A DNA stretch of 16,844 nucleotides, from positions 1-16,844 of the forward strand of contig JBFFTZ010000010.1 of assembly GCA_041571575.1 (NCBI GenBank), written 5' to 3'. This stretch comes from CAKZML01 sp041571575. GTDB lineage: Bacteria > Pseudomonadota > Gammaproteobacteria > Steroidobacterales > BM003. Positions within the stretch are counted from its first letter, which is position 1; each line of letters opens with the position of its first letter. The notes under the pieces were generated by a model. That model saw only the letters and a program-made list of their open reading frames with translations. It had not been told where the DNA came from and did no database searches. Both the position numbers and the translations under genes were made by a program. This document shows positions 13,775-16,844 of this stretch, in pieces.

Positions 13775-16129
13775 ATGAAAGGAAAGTGGACTAGGTTGCT
13801 GGCAGCGGCTGCGCTGGCCAGTGTTTTAACGTTGAGCGGTTGCATGAGCGACGGCGATGACGGCGCACCCGGCGCTGACGGCCAGGACGGCGCTGACGGT
13901 ATGGACGGTATTGCTGGGCCTCCCGGTGCTGACGGTGTTGATGCGACAATCGATCCGATTCTTCAGGCCAAGGCAGAATCTTGTAATGTTTGCCACCGTG
14001 GCGTCGGTGACGCGCACCAGGCCGAATACAACAAGTACCAGGGCGCACGAGATGATGGTTCGAGCACTCTGACGCTTGCTTTCGACGAAGCGACCCTGGC
14101 CGTTCTGGATAATGAAGACGGGACTTATGATGTGACGGTTGATATTGCCATCACTGAGAACGGCGCTCCCTTGGCTGCTATGTCTGACCTGGGGCTGAAC
14201 AGTCGCTTCTATGTCATGCGTCGCGGTACCGACGGTTACTTCTACGACTCCACGCGACGGACCGAAATTACCGGTGCAGACGGTGCGTTCGAGGTCTTCT
14301 GGGACAATCTGAGTTTTGACCCGACAACCGAAGCTGCGTTCGCCGCCTGGATTGGTGACGAAACAGTGGTTATTGGCGACGTGAACTACGACGCGCGTAT
14401 GAACCTTTGGCAGAATGTAGCCAGCGACGGCTTCTCCACTTCCGAAACAGCATATGCATCGCCAGCCAACGTTACAGGTTGCGAAGCTTGCCATGGCAAG
14501 CCCTACCTGAAACATGGCGAGCGTCCTGCGGTTGTGGATGGCCTGGGTGAGTTCGTGGCTTGCCGCACTTGCCATTATGACGATCGTGTAGGTGGTCATG
14601 GTGATTGGCAGTTACTGGTTGACGATCCCTATGCCTATGCTACCGGCGCGCTGACTGACGAAGAAATCGCAGCGGCCTATCCTTATACGGCCAACGTGAT
14701 GAATGACGTGCACATGTCGCATGCCATGGAATTCCCGTATCCGCAGTCAATGGCCAATTGCGCCACTTGCCATGAAGGCAAACTGGATCTGGCAACTGCT
14801 AATGACAAGTTTACGATCGAAACTTGCAAGAGCTGTCATCCGGTTACAGGTACAGGCGCTGATCCAGACGCAGACCCAACCTACTTTGAAGCTGGACGCG
14901 CACCGGCACTGGCCTACATTTGGCGGGACCGCGGCGTTGAATTCCATAACGCAGGTTTGGCTTGCCAGGACTGCCATAATGGCGGCGGCGGCTACACGAC
15001 CTTTGCTGAAATTCATAGTGGTTATGACCCACGCATCACAGACGCTTCCGACGAAGTCAAGTGGGCTGACAAGTTGACCGCCACCATCGATTCCATCGAT
15101 GTGACGGACAATGTAGTTACGGTAGAGTTCAGCGTCAGTGACGCCGACATGGTTCCGTACATCTACTTGTCATTCTACGGCTGGGATAGCAAGCACATGA
15201 TTCAGGCCTCCCACACCCGTGGTGTTGGCCCGATGTGTGGTACAAGAGCATGCCGTTACGAAGCCAAGCCTGATGATGAGAACGCATTGTTCGCGTTCAC
15301 ACCGAACACGCTTGGTGCAACCAGCTACATCGCCGTCATGGACTTGTCTGTGTTCGAGCCTGCGCTGACCAACAACATCCCGACCATGATCGCCGATGAC
15401 GTGATCAAGACCGGTATCGTCACCATTGCTCCGCGCTTGTACCAGGCTGATGGCACGAGATTGGCTCTGGATGCGGTGATTATGAACTTCGACGCCACAA
15501 CTGGCGCAGAGGTTCCTGATTACTTCACCGACGGTCGTGCAACTATCGACAATGCCAAGTGCGAAGCCTGCCATGACAAGCTGGCCGTCACCTTCCACGC
15601 TGGTAGCGGTCGCAGCACGGTTGAAGCCTGCCGTAACTGCCATGTGACCACCAGTGCTGGTAGCCACCTGGAAATGCAGTCTCGTTCAATCGACTCCTAT
15701 GTGCATGCAATTCATTCATTCCAGGCCTTTAGTCCGGGCGAAATCGACTTTGATGATCCGGTTGAAGCCATGCGCTATGAGCACCACATTGGGCACACCT
15801 TCCCGAACTTCACTATCACCAATTGTGAAGCCTGCCATACTGCTGGTGTGTACAACGTACCGGATCAGGCTAAATCCCTGTTTGGCCTGAGCTCTGGAAG
15901 CGACGACGTTATGTACAGAGACCTGACGGTTCCTAGATATATAACCGGTCCTGCTTCACGCGCTTGCGGTGGTTGCCATAGAGCCGACCTCATCAATGAA
16001 AATGAGTTTGGTAAACTGGCTGCCTTCAATGCGCACACCGAGATGGGCGGAACCCTGGTTAATGCTGACGAGGATGACGGTACGATCCTGTACGGAATCA
16101 TCGACAAGATCATGAGCATGTTCCAGTAA
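13775..16129 (+). CDS. Decahaem c-type cytochrome lipoprotein, OmcA/MtrC family
   Basis: 784-residue precursor with a lipoprotein signal peptide; lipobox LSGC, Cys23. Ten Gly-x-y triplets (27-56) form a short collagen-like stalk. Exactly ten CXXCH haem sites are present, with cysteines starting at 70, 236, 263, 329, 351, 397, 596, 619, 684 and 731. Residues 95-215 and 425-580 are haem-free and beta-rich, matching the split-barrel domains I and III of MtrC/OmcA; domain III has the cysteine pair CGTRAC (488-493). Family members sit on the outer surface and pass electrons to metals, humics or electrodes, receiving them through an MtrA-MtrB conduit; neither partner is in the window. Haems are arranged 1+5+4, unlike MtrC's 5+5. 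A GGGGG lies before the ATG. Sampled GC is about 52%, well below neighbouring genes. A strong terminator follows. Confidence 0.93.
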   Translation: MKGKWTRLLAAAALASVLTLSGCMSDGDDGAPGADGQDGADGMDGIAGPPGADGVDATIDPILQAKAESCNVCHRGVGDAHQAEYNKYQGARDDGSSTLTLAFDEATLAVLDNEDGTYDVTVDIAITENGAPLAAMSDLGLNSRFYVMRRGTDGYFYDSTRRTEITGADGAFEVFWDNLSFDPTTEAAFAAWIGDETVVIGDVNYDARMNLWQNVASDGFSTSETAYASPANVTGCEACHGKPYLKHGERPAVVDGLGEFVACRTCHYDDRVGGHGDWQLLVDDPYAYATGALTDEEIAAAYPYTANVMNDVHMSHAMEFPYPQSMANCATCHEGKLDLATANDKFTIETCKSCHPVTGTGADPDADPTYFEAGRAPALAYIWRDRGVEFHNAGLACQDCHNGGGGYTTFAEIHSGYDPRITDASDEVKWADKLTATIDSIDVTDNVVTVEFSVSDADMVPYIYLSFYGWDSKHMIQASHTRGVGPMCGTRACRYEAKPDDENALFAFTPNTLGATSYIAVMDLSVFEPALTNNIPTMIADDVIKTGIVTIAPRLYQADGTRLALDAVIMNFDATTGAEVPDYFTDGRATIDNAKCEACHDKLAVTFHAGSGRSTVEACRNCHVTTSAGSHLEMQSRSIDSYVHAIHSFQAFSPGEIDFDDPVEAMRYEHHIGHTFPNFTITNCEACHTAGVYNVPDQAKSLFGLSSGSDDVMYRDLTVPRYITGPASRACGGCHRADLINENEFGKLAAFNAHTEMGGTLVNADEDDGTILYGIIDKIMSMFQ

Positions 16130-16142
16130 GAAAAGAGTAAGG

Positions 16143-16162
16143 GGTGGGCCTTCGGGTCCACC
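16143..16162 (+). other. UUCG hairpin 1 after the decahaem gene
   Basis: An 8-bp stem, GGTGGGCC (16143-16150) and GGTCCACC (16155-16162), with one G-U pair and a TTCG tetraloop, starts 13 bases after the stop. No T run follows, so it probably stabilises the 3' end and does not terminate. Its sequence is nearly a copy of the next hairpin. Confidence 0.6.
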
Positions 16163-16183
16163 TCATCTCAAGAGAAGAAAAAG

Positions 16184-16209
16184 AGGCGGACCTTCGGGTC
16201 CGCCTTTTT
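16184..16209 (+). terminator. Intrinsic terminator of the decahaem gene
   Basis: A 9-bp perfect stem, AGGCGGACC (16184-16192) and GGTCCGCCT (16197-16205), with a TTCG tetraloop, runs into TTTTT. An A-rich stretch (16173-16182) on the other side would give a T run for trmB-strand transcripts too. Confidence 0.92.
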
Positions 16210-16279
16210 ATTTGGGGGGATTAATCGAAGCTCGGCACAGGCTGAGCAGTACGCCCCTGAAAAATAGAAGTGTTGGTGA

Positions 16280-16293
16280 GTCCTGCCCAGGAC
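16280..16293. repeat. Inverted repeat GTCCTG-CC-CAGGAC
   Basis: Perfect 6-bp arms with a 2-base centre, in the gap between the decahaem terminator and trmB. Folded as RNA it would give a 5-bp stem with a 4-base loop. No T run is near. The rest of 16210-16381 shows only a GCGCG/CGCGC pair at 16364-16379, just after the trmB stop. Confidence 0.25.
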
Positions 16294-16381
16294 AGCTAAT
16301 CCCGGCGGCCTGGCCCGGGCACCACCACTTTTACTGGATTCCGGTTAGGCCTTCCGAGGTCCGGCGCGCCTTGTCGCGCTG

Positions 16382-16844
16382 CTAGCGCCTGGTGAACAGC
16401 AGATCCCAGGTGCCGTGACCCAGTCGGTGGCCCCGTCGTTCAAACTTGGTCACGGGGCGATCCTCGGGGCGGGGAGAGTAACCGCCATCGGGAGCAAGAT
16501 TCTCGAAGTCCGCTGAGGCGTTCATGACTTCCAGCATCTGTTCCGCGTAGTTCTCCCAGTCCGTGGCCAGGTGCAGGCGCCCCCCTTGACGAAGCTTGCG
16601 TGCCAGCAGATCGACAAACGCAGGCTGAATCAGCCGGCGCTTGTGATGGCGCTTCTTGTGCCAGGGGTCGGGGAAGAAGATCAGGATCCGGTCGATGCTG
16701 TGGTCGGGTATCTGCTGCTTGAGCACTTCGACGGCGTCATGCTTGCTGACCCGCAGGTTATCCAGCCCCTCCTCCTGGGCCTTCATCAGCAGCCTGCCGA
16801 CTCCGGGCTCATGTACTTCGATGCCCAGGAAGTTCCTCTCGGGA
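16382..16844 (-). CDS. trmB: tRNA (guanine(46)-N(7))-methyltransferase TrmB (5' end cut by window edge)
   Basis: SAM-dependent enzyme that makes m7G46 in the tRNA variable loop. The reading frame stays open to the right edge: before the first visible ATG (16786) it encodes PERNFLGIEVHEPGVGRLL, a conserved TrmB segment, so that ATG is internal and the true start lies outside the window. Visible marks are the GIEVHEPG SAM-binding strand, NLRVSKHDAVEVL, the highly diagnostic FFPDPWHKKRHHKRRL, and the C-terminal VTKFERRGHRLGHGTWDL with T-x-F-E-x-R. About 153 codons are present; the missing N-terminal part is probably 70-90 residues. It converges on the decahaem gene with a 250-base gap. Confidence 0.95.
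   Translation of the reverse strand, partial: PERNFLGIEVHEPGVGRLLMKAQEEGLDNLRVSKHDAVEVLKQQIPDHSIDRILIFFPDPWHKKRHHKRRLIQPAFVDLLARKLRQGGRLHLATDWENYAEQMLEVMNASADFENLAPDGGYSPRPEDRPVTKFERRGHRLGHGTWDLLFTRR

Overview
The window reads as chromosomal housekeeping DNA of a gammaproteobacterium, GC-rich (a sampled line in ggt is about 65% GC). The gene order supports this: radC-rpmB-rpmG-mutM run divergently from coaBC-dut, coaD lies nearby, and pyrE is divergent from an exonuclease III-family gene, the position that crc occupies in Pseudomonas. I cannot name the genus; the Pseudomonadales/Cellvibrionales side of the class is my best guess, and that is inference.

Layout. 1-989 (-): ftsY, missing only its last codons at the left edge. 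1183-1638 (+): a small TerB-like protein followed by a hairpin. 1755-4572 (+): the tight group rsmD, coaD and a periplasmic gamma-glutamyltransferase; its last stop codon overlaps that of mutM, which converges on it. 4569-6653 (-): mutM, a strong terminator, rpmG, rpmB with a clear promoter, and radC. 6787-8490 (+): coaBC and dut. 8501-9859 (-): a secreted DUF4124 protein and pyrE. 9986-10762 (+): a catalytically intact exonuclease III. 10741-12443 (-): an AmpG-like permease coupled to an NTF2/SnoaL-like protein. 12498-12842 (+): a small Rieske protein. 12894-13187 (-): a small conserved acidic protein. 13188-13774: an AT-richer 587-base non-coding stretch holding several short repeats. 13775-16129 (+): a ten-haem OmcA/MtrC-type outer-surface lipoprotein with its own terminator. 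16382-16844 (-): trmB, cut off at its 5' end by the right edge.

Most genes serve core tasks: CoA synthesis (coaBC, coaD), pyrimidine nucleotides (dut, pyrE), DNA repair (mutM, the exonuclease III; radC is often grouped here), ribosome and tRNA maturation (rsmD, rpmB, rpmG, trmB), membrane targeting (ftsY), and glutathione or muropeptide recycling (ggt, ampG). The outlier is the decahaem cytochrome. It stands alone, has lower GC than its neighbours, is preceded by an AT-rich region and followed by tandem UUCG hairpins, and has no MtrA/MtrB partner in the window. It is the best candidate here for something undescribed: a surface electron-transfer protein with a 1+5+4 haem layout and a collagen-like stalk. 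I see no IS element, prophage, CRISPR array, tRNA or rRNA.
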